DNA of 64,000 bases from Chelativorans sp. Marseille-P2723. GTDB taxonomy: Bacteria; Pseudomonadota; Alphaproteobacteria; Rhizobiales; Rhizobiaceae. Location of the stretch: NCBI RefSeq assembly GCF_902809845.1, contig NZ_CADDWI010000013.1:1148114-1212113 (forward strand), written 5' to 3'. Under the pieces are notes generated by a model, which worked only from the letters and a program-made list of their open reading frames with translations, searched no databases and was not told the DNA's origin. Below, piece by piece: positions 48,778 to 58,503 of the stretch. How positions within the stretch are numbered: position 1 is the first letter of the stretch; each line of letters opens with the position of its first letter. The position numbers were made by a program, and so were the translations under genes.

Positions 48778-50204
48778 CGGGCTTGGTGGGGGGCAGCGTC
48801 CTGGGCACTGCCATCGAGAGTGTCTTTAATGGCCGGGTGAAGCGGAGCGAGCTTGAGGCCATCTTTTCCGAATCGAATCTCCTGAACGGCAGTGTCATAG
48901 TCGCAGTCGCGCACTTTCATGATCGCCAGCACACGGCGAATCCGCGCGTAATGTTCGGCAAAGCGCAGGAGAATGATGTTTTCAACGATGCTGGATATCT
49001 CCGGAGCGGGCGTATCTGCGGAGCCGCCGAAAAGATCGGGCATCTCCCAGCTTGCAACCGTCGTTGTGCCGTTTGCGCGTAACTGGTTCGAAAGCGCGGA
49101 AAAAAACTCTACTATCCGGGACTGAGAGACAGCAGCCCGTTTGAAAGCTCCCGCGCCGTCGATGAAAAGACGCCGGGTGCCCTGTTCGCGCACTTGCCGG
49201 AGCAGCCTCTCGCCAAGCCGGTCCAAAAGATCCTCGCCAAGAGGATTCCATTCAACCTTCAGCGTTCCCGACTTGATAGGAGGATCGAAGTCGAGGCCAA
49301 TGGCCGTGGCCTTTTCCTTGAGCCGCTCCGGACCCTCATAGAAGCCGAAGAAAAGCGCTGGCTCGGCGTGGCTCGCCCGCGAGATAAAATTGAGGCCGAG
49401 CATTGTCTTGCCGACGCCTGAAGGTCCCATCAAAAGGGTGAAGGAGCCTGATCGGAACCCTCCGCCAAGCGCATTGTCGAGATCCTCCACTCCCGAGGAA
49501 AGCATCTCGCTAGCCAATTCGGGTTCCGCCATGCCTTTGTAGGCTGCTTCCAGCCGCGGATAGACAACGATGCCGGAATCAGTGATCTCGAAATTGTGCA
49601 GGCCGCGGAGCATGCTGCTGCCGCGCATCTTGCGCACCTCGATGCGGCGGACCGAGCGCGCCCCGACGATCTCGTCTGCAAGGTCGATCACGCCGTCGAC
49701 CATCGTATGTTCGGGGCTGTCATCACTGAGGCGTGCGCTTGCAAGAAAGAGGCTTGTGCAGCCCCCAAATCCCGCATGACCCTGAAGCTCGGCAACGAAA
49801 CGCTTAATCTGGTCGCGCGACTGCGCCTGGTAATGGGCGTTAAGCAGTCCATCCAGGACGAACAGGGTGCGTTTCTCCCGTGCTATTTCCCTGCGGATAA
49901 TATGGACGATCCCATCCAGCCCCTCAGTGACCATTTCGCGATAGGCACTGACGAACTGGATATTTGTGCCGATTTGGGAGCGGTCGAAAAAGGAAAGCGT
50001 GGACAGCAGCTTGAAAAGGTGCTCGTGAGCTTCGGAAAGCAGGGTGACGAACAGAACCTTCTCGCCTAAGCCGGCCCGGTGAAAGGCAATCTGATTGGCA
50101 AGGATCGTCTTTCCGGCGCCAGGGCGTCCCTGCAGAACGTAGGATCCGCCGGCCACCAGTCCGCCATTCAGAACCGTGTCTAGGCCGGGAATGCTGGTCG
50201 TCAT
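48774..50204 (-). CDS. KaiC-like double RecA-domain ATPase
   Basis: 476 residues from the ATG at 50204, which follows GGAGAGA; the longer frame upstream is not homologous. Two RecA/KaiC domains: the first has Walker A LQGRPGAGKTILANQ and Walker B TLFVLDG, the second MGPSGVGKTMLGLNF near residue 255 and RRLFIDGAG near 350. No kaiA or kaiB lies nearby. Such KaiC homologues outside cyanobacteria are linked to stress tolerance and pair with a response regulator. Here the receiver gene overlaps its stop, and an EcfG-like promoter lies upstream. Confidence 0.9.
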   Translation of the reverse strand: MTTSIPGLDTVLNGGLVAGGSYVLQGRPGAGKTILANQIAFHRAGLGEKVLFVTLLSEAHEHLFKLLSTLSFFDRSQIGTNIQFVSAYREMVTEGLDGIVHIIRREIAREKRTLFVLDGLLNAHYQAQSRDQIKRFVAELQGHAGFGGCTSLFLASARLSDDSPEHTMVDGVIDLADEIVGARSVRRIEVRKMRGSSMLRGLHNFEITDSGIVVYPRLEAAYKGMAEPELASEMLSSGVEDLDNALGGGFRSGSFTLLMGPSGVGKTMLGLNFISRASHAEPALFFGFYEGPERLKEKATAIGLDFDPPIKSGTLKVEWNPLGEDLLDRLGERLLRQVREQGTRRLFIDGAGAFKRAAVSQSRIVEFFSALSNQLRANGTTTVASWEMPDLFGGSADTPAPEISSIVENIILLRFAEHYARIRRVLAIMKVRDCDYDTAVQEIRFGKDGLKLAPLHPAIKDTLDGSAQDAAPHQAR

Positions 50205-50459
50205 TCTCTCCAAGGAAGCCAATAGCTTTTCTCCCCTCCAAGGTGCAGACGCCGCACCTCTAGACGGCCCCCACTTCTGACGAATCGGAAAAACGGACGC
50301 GGCAAACCCAACGCTTCCCCCGACGCCACAACACGTCACACGTAGTTATGTTCCAAGGGAAAAGGAATTTCTTTTTAGCCGAACGACCGACGCAAGATGG
50401 GGCCCAATGACGGGGCATAACGAGCCGATGTGCCCTGGGTGCTTCCGGACGTCCCCGCG
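50205..50459. other. Region between KaiC-like gene and slyX
   Basis: 255 bases, both flanking genes on the minus strand. It contains the EcfG-like promoter (50330-50354) and otherwise no gene. Confidence 0.5.
50330..50354 (-). promoter_or_regulatory. EcfG-like promoter upstream of the KaiC-like gene
   Basis: On the minus strand GGAAC (50350-50354), 16 bases, then TGTT (50330-50333): a match to GGAAC-N16-CGTT except for the first -10 base, which is the least constant one. It lies about 125 bases before the KaiC start and reads towards it. Confidence 0.55.
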
Positions 50460-50663
50460 CTACCAGTGCGGTGGCTTGGTTACAGGTGGTGAAGGAGTCG
50501 CCTGTTGCTCAAGTGCAAGAAACCGCTCGGTCAAGAGGGCGAGCTTCCTGCGCAACAGATCGATCTCGATCCATTGCTTGGCAAGCTGCCCGGACAACTC
50601 CTCGATCATGTGTTCCTGCTCCGCCACTGCCATTTCGAGCTTGTCTAGCCGGTCCTCGGGCAT
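50460..50663 (-). CDS. slyX: SlyX family protein
   Basis: 67 residues: a coiled-coil start (EDRLDKLEMAVAEQEHMIEEL) with the family pattern KQWIEIDLLRRKLALLTERFLALEQ and a C-terminal TKPPHW close to the usual PPHY. The ATG at 50663 follows GGAGATCGAG. The open frame continues upstream across the divergent ABC gene and is not real there. Function unknown; often near slyD in Enterobacteria, not here. Confidence 0.88.
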   Translation of the reverse strand: MPEDRLDKLEMAVAEQEHMIEELSGQLAKQWIEIDLLRRKLALLTERFLALEQQATPSPPVTKPPHW

Positions 50664-50805
50664 CTCGATCTCCGCTATCCACAAAGCCAGGTGCCCCGAC
50701 AAGTGCCCGATTCCAGTACCCGCGTCGAGAGCATGGCCGTTGGCAGCAACGAGGCTGCGTGATACTTCTTCAATAAAACTAAAAACAGGGGAACACGGCC
50801 CTCCC

Positions 50806-52337
50806 ATGGCGGACGCCGCGATAGAACTCAGAGGCATCGACAAGAGCTTCGGCGCCGTCCATGCCAATCGCAATGTCAGCTTGAAGATCCCTGCGGGGAC
50901 CATCCACGGCATCGTTGGCGAGAATGGTGCCGGAAAGTCCACGCTCATGTCGATCCTCTACGGCTTCTACCAGGCAGATCGCGGCGAGATTTATATCCAC
51001 GGCCAGCAAGCGGCCATTCTGACGCCCAACGATGCGATTGGCCGCGGCATCGGCATGGTGCATCAGCATTTCATGCTGGTGCACAATTTCACCGTTCTTG
51101 AAAACATTATCCTTGGAGCGGAGGGTGGACCGTTGCTCAATCCCTCCGTTGCAAAGGCGCGCGCGGAGCTTGAACGTCTGGAGCGCGACTACGGGCTGAA
51201 TGTCGATCCCGAGGCGGTGATCGAGGATCTTCCCGTGGGCCTTCAGCAGCGTGTCGAGATTCTCAAGGCGCTGTTTCGTGGCGCCGAAATTCTGATCCTT
51301 GATGAGCCAACGGGAGTGCTGACGCCGGCTGAAGCAGATCATCTCTTCCGTATCCTCCGCTGCCTCCGGCAGGAAGGGAAGACCATCGTGCTCATCACGC
51401 ACAAGCTGCGCGAGATCATGGCCGTGACCGACAATGTCTCCGTCATGCGCCAGGGCAGCCTGATGGCGACGCGAAGGACAAGCGAGACGACGCCGGAGGA
51501 ACTGGCGGAACTGATGGTGGGGCGCCGCGTGCTCCTGCGGGTGGAGAAAGGGGAGGCAAAACCTGGCGAGTTGCTCCTTTCGGTCCGAAATCTCTCGGTG
51601 CGTGATTCCCGGGGCGTGACGATGGTGGACGACGTCTCCTTCGATGTACGGGCAGGCGAGATCGTCGGCATTGCGGGTGTGGCGGGTAATGGGCAGACGG
51701 AGCTTCTGGAAACCATTGCCGGCATCCGCAAGGCGTTGTTCGGCACTGTGACGCTCAATGGCCGGCCCGTGGACTTGACGGGGGAGGCCGATCCGGGGGA
51801 TCTGCGGAAGCGTGGCATCGCCCATGTCCCCGAAGATCGGCACAATATGGGGCTCGTGCTGGCCTTCGAGGAGAGCGAGAACGCCATACTGGGCTATCAT
51901 CGGCAGAAGCGTTACCTGAAAGGCCCGTTTCTCGACACAGAGGCTATCCGCCAAGATGCGCTGGAGAAGATCAGAAAATACGATATCCGGCCGCCCGATC
52001 CACGGCTTAAAACGGCGAAGTTTTCTGGCGGAATCAGCAAAAGATCGTGCTTTCGCGCGAGTTGGAGCAGGATCCTCAAGTACTCATCGTCGGCCAGCCG
52101 ACGCGCGGAGTGGATGTTGGCGCCATCGAGTTCATCCACAAGCGTCTGATCGAGATGCGCGACCGCGGAAAGGCGGTGCTTCTCGTTTCCGTGGAACTCG
52201 ATGAGATACGCTCGCTTTCCGACCGCATCCTTGTCATGTTTGCTGGACGCGTCGTGGGCGAGCGTGGGCCCCAGGTGACGGAAAGCGAGCTGGGCCTGTT
52301 GATGGGCGGCGTGGAGGAACAGGAGGCGGCAGTTTAA
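50806..52337 (+). pseudogene. Nucleoside ABC transporter ATP-binding protein, frameshifted
   Basis: Double-domain sugar/nucleoside-type ATPase (YufO/NupA/RnsB-like). The first domain has Walker A GENGAGKST and Walker B LILDEPTGVLTP; the second half ends in [19 protein letters not shown]. Near 52032, within the second signature motif, the frame reads FSGGISKR where SGGNQQK is expected. One extra A in the GGAA at 52030-52033 restores an intact protein of about 510 residues that continues to 52337 in the next frame. It is either a broken gene or a sequencing error in a short homopolymer. It stands at the head of a nucleoside uptake and salvage operon; no substrate-binding BMP gene precedes it. 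Confidence 0.85.
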
Positions 52338-53472
52338 TGAGCGTCCCTTACGCCAAGCTGCCAACTTGGGCCGATTACGGCCTTATCCCGCTTATCAACC
52401 TCGTCGTGGCTTTTACGATCGCAGGACTTGTCGTCCTGCTTATTGGGGAAAACCCGCTGCGCGCAGCCGCCATTTTGGTCGAGGGCGCTCTTGGCCGAGG
52501 CCAGGCCATTGCCTACACACTGTACTATGCAACAAGTTTCATCTTCACCGGACTATCCGTCGCTGTGGCCTTCCATTGCAGCCTCTTCAACATAGGCGGG
52601 GAAGGACAGGCTTATATCGGCGGGCTAGGCGTCGCGCTTGTATGCCTTGCCTTTGATGCGATCTTACCCTGGTGGCTTACCTTTCCGCTGGCTATCGCCG
52701 GGGCAAGCCTCTTTGGTGCGGCATGGGCCTTCATTCCCGCCTTTTTGCAAGCCAGGCGCGGCTCGCACGTCGTCATCACGACCATCATGTTCAATTTCAT
52801 CGCCGCCAGCCTAATGGTCTACCTGCTGGTGAATGTGCTGAAGCCCGCCGCAAGCCAGGCGCCGCAGACGCGCACCTTTCTGGAAGGAGGGCAGTTGCCG
52901 AAGCTCAACTTCCTTCTGGAGGCGGTCGGGCTCTCGGTGCGTTCCTCCCCTTTCAACCTGTCCTTCCTGCTGGCGCTCCTTGCCGCTTTTTTGTGTGGGT
53001 GCTCATCTGGCGCACACGGCTGGGCTACGAGATCCGGATGCGCGGCCACAGCCCCAAGGCAGCGCACTATGCCGGTGTCAGCGAGATGCGCGTCATCGTC
53101 AATGCCATGCTGATTTCCGGAGCGCTTGCGGGAATGATGGCTCTGAACCCGGTAATGGGCGATTTGAACCGGCTGCAGATCGATTTCGTTGCCGGGGCAG
53201 GATTCGTCGGCATCGCTGTGGCGCTCATGGGCCGTTCACATCCGGCGGGCATCGTGGCCGCAGCGATCCTCTTCGGCCTGCTCTATCAAGGGGGTGCGGA
53301 ACTGGCCTTCGAGATGCCGGGTATCTCGCGCGACATGATCGTCATCATCCAGGGACTAGTGATCCTGTTCGCGGGTGCACTGGAGCATATGTTTCGGCCA
53401 AGCTTGCAGGCAATCTTCGCCAGTGTCCGCCCACCGCAGGCGGGCGCGGAGGCGAAGCAGGAAAGCACGTGA
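52337..53472 (+). pseudogene. Nucleoside ABC transporter permease 1, frameshifted
   Basis: YufP/NupP-type permease of the branched-chain amino-acid/ribose family (BPD_transp_2). The first part (52337 to about 52986) holds membrane segments and NIGGEGQAYIGGL. The second part, in another frame, holds YEIRMRGHSPKAAHYAGVS and IAVALMGRSHPAGI. The shift is at a run of six T (52987-52992); seven would give FFVWVLIWRTRLG and a full protein of about 378 residues. The start overlaps the ATPase stop (taATG). Two homopolymer shifts in adjacent genes suggest either sequence error or joint decay. Confidence 0.85.
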
Positions 53473-53473
53473 G

Positions 53474-54445
53474 ATGGAGCTGCTGAACACGCTCGTCTTC
53501 CTGTTCGATTCCACGATCAGGCTTTCCGTTCCGCTGCTTCTTGCAGCCTTGGCGGGGCTCTACTCGGAGCGTTCCGGGGTCTTCGACATCGGGCTGGAGG
53601 GCAAGATGCTGGCAGGAGCCTTTGCCGCGGGGGCGGCGGCAGCGGTCTATTCCTCAGCCTGGGCAGGAATGGCCGCCGCCATAGCCGTTTCCGTCTTCCT
53701 TGCACTGGTGCACGGCTTTGCTTCCATCACCCATCGCGGCAACCAGATCGTCGCGGGGGTGGCCATCAACTTCATCGCGGCCGGCTCCACAATCATTCTC
53801 GGCCAGGCCTGGTTTTTACAGGGCGGGCGCACGCCCTCGGTCGGGTCGGATGCGCGCTTCGGCGCCATCCATTTGCCCCTTGCCGATGCGATTGCCGAAA
53901 TTCCGCTGATCGGACGGCTCTATTCAGACCTTATATCCGGCCATTCGATGATCACCTATGCAGCGTTCCTGATGGTTCCGTTCACCTGGTGGGTGCTCTT
54001 TCGCACACGCTTCGGGTTGAGGCTCCGGGCAGTGGGCGAAAATCCAGCAGCAGTGGACACGGCGGGTATCTCGGTTGCCTGGCTACGTTACCGCGCGGTC
54101 ATCTGCACCGGGATCCTTACAGGAATTGCCGGCACCTATCTGGCACTGGCGCAGAATGCCGGCTTCGTGAAGGACATGACGGCAGGGCGCGGCTTCATTG
54201 CGCTGGCCGCACTGATCTTTGCCAAATGGCGGCCAGTGCCGGTCATGTTTGCCTGCCTGCTCTTCGGTTTTCTCGATGCACTGTCGATACGCATTCAGGG
54301 TACAGTATTCCCGCTGGTGGGGCAAATTCCGGTGCAGTTCATGCAGGCGTTGCCCTACATCCTCACCGTCGTCCTGCTGGCGGGTTTCGTCGGCAGGGCG
54401 ATCCCGCCACGCGCCGGCGGTGTGCCTTATATGAAGGAGCGGTAA
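53474..54445 (+). CDS. Nucleoside ABC transporter permease 2 (YufQ/NupQ type)
   Basis: 323 residues from ATG 53474, one base after the upstream stop. About eight membrane segments. SGVFDIGLEGKMLAGAF, GNQIVAGVAINFIAAG and RAVGENPAAVDTAGISV are the family's conserved segments. It forms the membrane channel with permease 1. Unlike its two upstream neighbours it is intact. The stop overlaps the cdd start (taATG). Confidence 0.92.
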   Translation: MELLNTLVFLFDSTIRLSVPLLLAALAGLYSERSGVFDIGLEGKMLAGAFAAGAAAAVYSSAWAGMAAAIAVSVFLALVHGFASITHRGNQIVAGVAINFIAAGSTIILGQAWFLQGGRTPSVGSDARFGAIHLPLADAIAEIPLIGRLYSDLISGHSMITYAAFLMVPFTWWVLFRTRFGLRLRAVGENPAAVDTAGISVAWLRYRAVICTGILTGIAGTYLALAQNAGFVKDMTAGRGFIALAALIFAKWRPVPVMFACLLFGFLDALSIRIQGTVFPLVGQIPVQFMQALPYILTVVLLAGFVGRAIPPRAGGVPYMKER

Positions 54446-54840
54446 TGAGCGCAGACGAACTTTTTACCGCGGCAAAGGCGGCCATGAGCCATGCCTATGT
54501 GCCTTATTCCGGCTTTCCCGTGGGGGCAGCGATCCGCACGCCTGAGGGCGCCGTCCATGCCGGCTGCAATATTGAGAACGCCTCCTATCCCGAAGGCTGG
54601 TGCGCAGAGACGACCGCGCTCGGGCACATGATTATGGCAGGCGGAAGCAAAGTGTCGGAAATCGCGGTAGTGGCGGAGAATATGCCTCGGATCATGCCAT
54701 GCGGCGGCTGTCGCCAGCGGCTTGCCGAATTCGTGACTGCGGATGCAAAGCTTCACCTTTGCGATATGAATGGCGTGCTTGAAACAGTTTCGTTTGTCTC
54801 CGTTTTTCCCCGTGGCTTCACGCTGGAGCACGAAAAATGA
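54445..54840 (+). CDS. cdd: Cytidine deaminase
   Basis: Converts cytidine and deoxycytidine to uridine forms. 131 residues, the small tetrameric type. The zinc-site motifs are WCAETTA (Cys and catalytic Glu) and PCGGCRQ (two Cys ligands). AYVPYSGFPVGAAIRT and GCNIENASYPEGW bind substrate. It overlaps both neighbours by one and four bases, so the salvage genes are coupled to the transporter. Confidence 0.95.
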   Translation: MSADELFTAAKAAMSHAYVPYSGFPVGAAIRTPEGAVHAGCNIENASYPEGWCAETTALGHMIMAGGSKVSEIAVVAENMPRIMPCGGCRQRLAEFVTADAKLHLCDMNGVLETVSFVSVFPRGFTLEHEK

Positions 54841-55643
54841 CGCGGGCTGCGGCAATCCTGAGGGAACGGCTGGGCGCACTTGTTCCACGGGTTGCGCTGG
54901 TTCTTGGCTCGGGTCTTAGCGGGCTCGTTGAGCACCTGGACAAGCCGGTGCGTGTTCCTTACGCCGAGTTGCCCGGGTTTCCCCGAAGCGGCGTCTCCGG
55001 CCATAAGGGCGAGCTGGTCGCAGGCATCTTCGAGGGCGAACCCATCATCATGCTGGCGGGCCGTGCGCATTACTACGAGCATGGGGACGCGGCAGCCATG
55101 CGGCCCGCGCTGGAATGCCTCCAGGAAGCTGGCGTGACGACGCTTATCCTCACTAATGCTGCTGGCTCCCTCAAGGCCGAGATGCCGCCAGGCTCTGTGA
55201 TGCTGATCACAGATCACATCAATTTCTCGGGCACCAATCCCCTGATCGGCGAGCAGACCGACCGCCGCTTTGTCGGCATGAGCGAAGCCTATGACAGGGG
55301 ACTGCGCGCCGGCCTACAGGAGGCTGCGCGGAAAGCTGGCGAGGTCCTGCATGAGGGTGTCTACATGTGGTTCTCCGGCCCCAGCTTTGAGACGCCAGCG
55401 GAGATCCGGGCCGCACGCATGATCGGAGCGGATGCCGTAGGCATGTCCACCGTTCCAGAGGTAATCCTTGCGCGATTCCTGGGCCTTAAAGTCGCTGGCT
55501 GCTCGGTCATCACCAATCTTGGTGCGGGGATGGCCGCAGGCGAACTTTCCCATGAGGAAACAAAGGATATGGCCCCGGTGGGCGGAGAGAGGCTGGCGCG
55601 GATACTGAGGCAGTTCTTTGCGGAGGGGCTGGAACATGTGTGA
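54837..55643 (+). CDS. punA: Purine nucleoside phosphorylase (trimeric type)
   Basis: 268 residues. Cleaves inosine and guanosine with phosphate. Phosphate-site LGSGLSGL near the start, HKGELVAGIFEG, LAGRAHYYEHGD and LTNAAGSLKAEMPPGS match the family. MWFSGPSFETPAEIRAAR and GMSTVPEVILAR are nucleoside-site segments, and SVITNLGAGMA follows. The hexameric DeoD type is different. It overlaps cdd by four bases (ATGA). Confidence 0.93.
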   Translation: MTRAAAILRERLGALVPRVALVLGSGLSGLVEHLDKPVRVPYAELPGFPRSGVSGHKGELVAGIFEGEPIIMLAGRAHYYEHGDAAAMRPALECLQEAGVTTLILTNAAGSLKAEMPPGSVMLITDHINFSGTNPLIGEQTDRRFVGMSEAYDRGLRAGLQEAARKAGEVLHEGVYMWFSGPSFETPAEIRAARMIGADAVGMSTVPEVILARFLGLKVAGCSVITNLGAGMAAGELSHEETKDMAPVGGERLARILRQFFAEGLEHV

Positions 55644-55694
55644 TGCCGGACATGCGAGGATTTCCAATCCAACGCCTGGTGGAAATTGGTCGCT

Positions 55695-57020
55695 ATGACT
55701 CTTCCGCAGGAGATCATCCGCCGCAAGCGGGACGGCAGGCGGCTTTCGCCGGAAGACATTGCCGAGTTCGCCGAGGGCCTTGCCTCCGGAAGCTGGAGCG
55801 AGGGGCAGGTCGCATCGCTGGCAATGGCCATATTCCTCAACGGCATGGACCGGACAGAGACGGTGGCGTTGACACTGGCCATGCGAGATTCAGGCAAGGT
55901 GCTTGATTGGGCGGCGCTTCCGGGACCCGTCACGGACAAGCACTCGACCGGGGGCGTGGGCGACAATGTCTCGCTGATGTTGGCACCGATCGTAGCTGCG
56001 GCCGGTGCTTATGTGCCGATGATCTCCGGCCGGGGACTCGGGCATACCGGCGGCACGCTCGACAAGATGGAGTCTATAGCAGGTTATCGCAGCCAGCCCT
56101 CCCAGGAGGATTTTGAACAGGCCCTGCGCACGGCAGGCTGCGCTATCATCGGCCAGACAAGCGATCTCGCGCCTGCCGACCGCCGCCTTTATGCTGTGCG
56201 TGACGTGACCGCGACGGTGGAATCGATCCCGCTCATTACAGCCTCGATCCTGTCCAAGAAGCTTGCGGCGGGGCTGCAGTCCCTGGTGCTGGACGTCAAG
56301 TCGGGGAACGGCGCCTTCATGGCTACAAGGCGGGATGCCGAGGCACTTGCGAAAAGCCTCGTCGAGGTCGCAGAAGGTGCAGGCCTTTCAGCGAGCGCCC
56401 TCATCACAGACATGAACGAGCCGTTGGCCACGGCGGCCGGGAACGCGGTGGAGCTACTTAACGCGGCCGATTTCCTCACTGGCAAGTCACGCGATCAGCG
56501 GTTGGAGAAAGTGACGCTGGCTCTTGCGTCGGAGATGCTTGTAAAATCCGGCCTTGCCCAGGATGCGGATCAGGCGTTGGATATAGCGCGGCGTGTACTC
56601 GATGGCGGCGAGGCGGCGGAGCGCTTTGGCCGGATGGTGAGGGCGCTTGGAGGACCGGCAGACTTCATTGATAAGGCAAAGAAATACCTGCCGAGCGCGC
56701 CCCTACAGGTGCCCGTTTACGCAGCGATGGAAGGTTACGTCGGACGGATAGACACACGCGGGCTCGGGCTCGCCGTGGTTGAGCTCGGCGGCGGGCGGCG
56801 CAAGCCGGAGGATGCGGTGGACCACGCCGTTGGACTTACCCGTCTACTGCCGGTCGGAACACAGGTGCGGCGGGGCGAACCGCTCGCTATCGTCCATGCG
56901 CGCAGCGAGGGGGACGCAGAAAACGCGGCGGAGAACGTCCGACGGGCTTATGAAATCGTGGAGGGCCGTCCGCAACTACAAGAGCCGGTGCTGAAAAAGA
57001 TCACGGCCGAAGCCTCCTGA
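55695..57020 (+). CDS. deoA: Thymidine phosphorylase
   Basis: 441 residues from ATG 55695 (TLPQEIIRRKRDGRRL); a TTG three codons upstream is less likely. It catalyses phosphorolysis of thymidine and deoxyuridine. The phosphate-binding motif is DKHSTGGVGDNVSLM; SGRGLGHTGGTLDKMESI and LDVKSGNGAFM are further conserved segments, with the C-terminal PYNP_C domain near residues 345-420. Last gene of the salvage operon, 51 bases after the purine phosphorylase, convergent with upp. Confidence 0.95.
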   Translation: MTLPQEIIRRKRDGRRLSPEDIAEFAEGLASGSWSEGQVASLAMAIFLNGMDRTETVALTLAMRDSGKVLDWAALPGPVTDKHSTGGVGDNVSLMLAPIVAAAGAYVPMISGRGLGHTGGTLDKMESIAGYRSQPSQEDFEQALRTAGCAIIGQTSDLAPADRRLYAVRDVTATVESIPLITASILSKKLAAGLQSLVLDVKSGNGAFMATRRDAEALAKSLVEVAEGAGLSASALITDMNEPLATAAGNAVELLNAADFLTGKSRDQRLEKVTLALASEMLVKSGLAQDADQALDIARRVLDGGEAAERFGRMVRALGGPADFIDKAKKYLPSAPLQVPVYAAMEGYVGRIDTRGLGLAVVELGGGRRKPEDAVDHAVGLTRLLPVGTQVRRGEPLAIVHARSEGDAENAAENVRRAYEIVEGRPQLQEPVLKKITAEAS

Positions 57021-57066
57021 AGCAGCGGTTTCGCATTGGAAGCGGTTTTAACCTGCTGTCAGAGCG

Positions 57067-57696
57067 CTACTTCGTGCCATACATGCGGTCGCCCGCATCG
57101 CCGAGGCCGGGTACTATGTAGCCACGCTCGTCGAGCCGCTCGTCGATGGCGGCGGTAAATATGGGGACGTCGGGATGAGTGTTCCGGAAATGCGCGATTC
57201 CCTCCGGCGCCGCCAGAAGACAGAGGAAGCTCAGGCTGGTGGCGCCCCGTTCCTTCAGCTTGTCGACTGCTGCCACAGCCGAGTTTGCCGTTGCAAGCAT
57301 TGGGTCGACAACGATGACGAGGCGATCCCCCAGATCGCTCGGTGCCTTGAAGAAATATTCGATCGCCTCAAGCGTGTCGGGATCGCGATAAAGCCCGATA
57401 TGCGCAACACGAGCGGCGGGAACAAGGTCCAGCATTCCGTCTAGCAACCCGTTGCCAGCCCGCAGGACCGAAGCAAAGACCAGCTTCTTGCCCTCCAGTG
57501 TCGGCGCTTCCATCGTGGTGAGCGGCGTTTCGATGACGCGCGTGGTAAGTTCCAGATCGCGCGTCACCTCATAGCATAGGAGAAGGGAGATCTCGCGCAG
57601 GAGCTGCCGGAAGCCAGCCGTCGAGGTGTTCTTATCGCGCATAATGGTAAGCTTGTGCTGGACAAGCGGGTGATCGACAATGGTTATGCCCTGCAT
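57067..57696 (-). CDS. upp: Uracil phosphoribosyltransferase
   Basis: 209 residues. Makes UMP from uracil and PRPP. The PRPP loop is [36 protein letters not shown] near residue 80 and [17 protein letters not shown] at the C-terminus bind uracil. The stop lies 46 bases from the deoA stop on the other strand. It completes pyrimidine salvage together with cdd and deoA, but from its own promoter. Confidence 0.95.
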   Translation of the reverse strand: MQGITIVDHPLVQHKLTIMRDKNTSTAGFRQLLREISLLLCYEVTRDLELTTRVIETPLTTMEAPTLEGKKLVFASVLRAGNGLLDGMLDLVPAARVAHIGLYRDPDTLEAIEYFFKAPSDLGDRLVIVVDPMLATANSAVAAVDKLKERGATSLSFLCLLAAPEGIAHFRNTHPDVPIFTAAIDERLDERGYIVPGLGDAGDRMYGTK

Positions 57697-57753
57697 ATGC
57701 TTCTCCCGCGAAATCTCTCTGCTCGATAGCGCAAGGCAGGCGTGAGGACGCGC

Positions 57754-58353
57754 CTAATTGGCAAGCTTCTCACCCTGATAAACGCCCCAGACGGATTCTT
57801 GCGCAATCCAGCCAGTGTGTCCGGCGAAAGTCATACGGCACCATTCTCCGTTGCACGTATCAACGTCACCGAGTGCGCCGGGTTCGACCTGGGCAACTAT
57901 GCGCGCGTTTTCGCTTGGCTTGGAAAAAAGGGGAAGGGATGCCTTCTTTCCTTTGAACCAGGGGCCGGCGATGCCGGTGCGGCGCCCGGAAAGCAGCGAC
58001 TGGTTGATCCAGCCCTCGGCTCCCTCTGCGTCGCGAACCCGGCGCCAATTGTCATACTCCTGGATGATCTCCATCGGCAGGCCCGGCTTCAGATAAAGCC
58101 ATTCCACCGCATATTGCGTGCCCGGCCCGACGCGCATGTTAACGCGGCCGGATTTGAGGCTGACAAAACGGGGTAAGGGCAGGCCGCTCGGACCCCGTTT
58201 CAGGGTATGCCCCCCATTGCTGCCACTTGACTGGGCAAGGGAAACGGAGGGTAAGCTTGTTATGAGGAGTGCCGCGGCGAAGAGCATCATCAGGTGGCGC
58301 ATTCCAGCGACGCGCCAGCGCACCGCTTGAGAAGAATTTTGCTGCAAACCCAT
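57754..58353 (-). CDS. Secreted SH3-domain protein
   Basis: 199 residues from ATG 58353, where AGG lies at suitable spacing; ATG 58302 is an alternative that begins closer to the hydrophobic core. The signal peptide core is LMMLFAAALLITSLPSVSLAQ. Two bacterial SH3 repeats (SH3_4 type) follow: PRFVSLKSGRVNMRVGPG with YDNWRRVRDAEGAEGWINQ, then a second in the last 80 residues with CNGEWCRM. The Cys pair may form a disulphide. It probably binds the cell wall. It is divergent from the hydroxyacid dehydrogenase gene, a constant pair in Hyphomicrobiales. Confidence 0.85.
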   Translation of the reverse strand: MGLQQNSSQAVRWRVAGMRHLMMLFAAALLITSLPSVSLAQSSGSNGGHTLKRGPSGLPLPRFVSLKSGRVNMRVGPGTQYAVEWLYLKPGLPMEIIQEYDNWRRVRDAEGAEGWINQSLLSGRRTGIAGPWFKGKKASLPLFSKPSENARIVAQVEPGALGDVDTCNGEWCRMTFAGHTGWIAQESVWGVYQGEKLAN

Positions 58354-58503
58354 GTTACCTACTCTGAACCAACGGTCTTTCGCTTTGTCTTCGCCGCGCC
58401 TGATGCTAGACATCGGTCGCGAAGTGGCAAAGCCGGACGGCTTCTTTTCAATATCGTCCGTTTTGGTTAATGAGGCCTCAACGTTGGGAGGTATCGTATA
58501 TTC

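Noticed and set aside
50779-51954. Minus-strand open frame (391 codons) across the ABC ATPase gene
   Set aside because: The plus strand encodes a clear ATPase; the antisense product is unlike any family I recognise.
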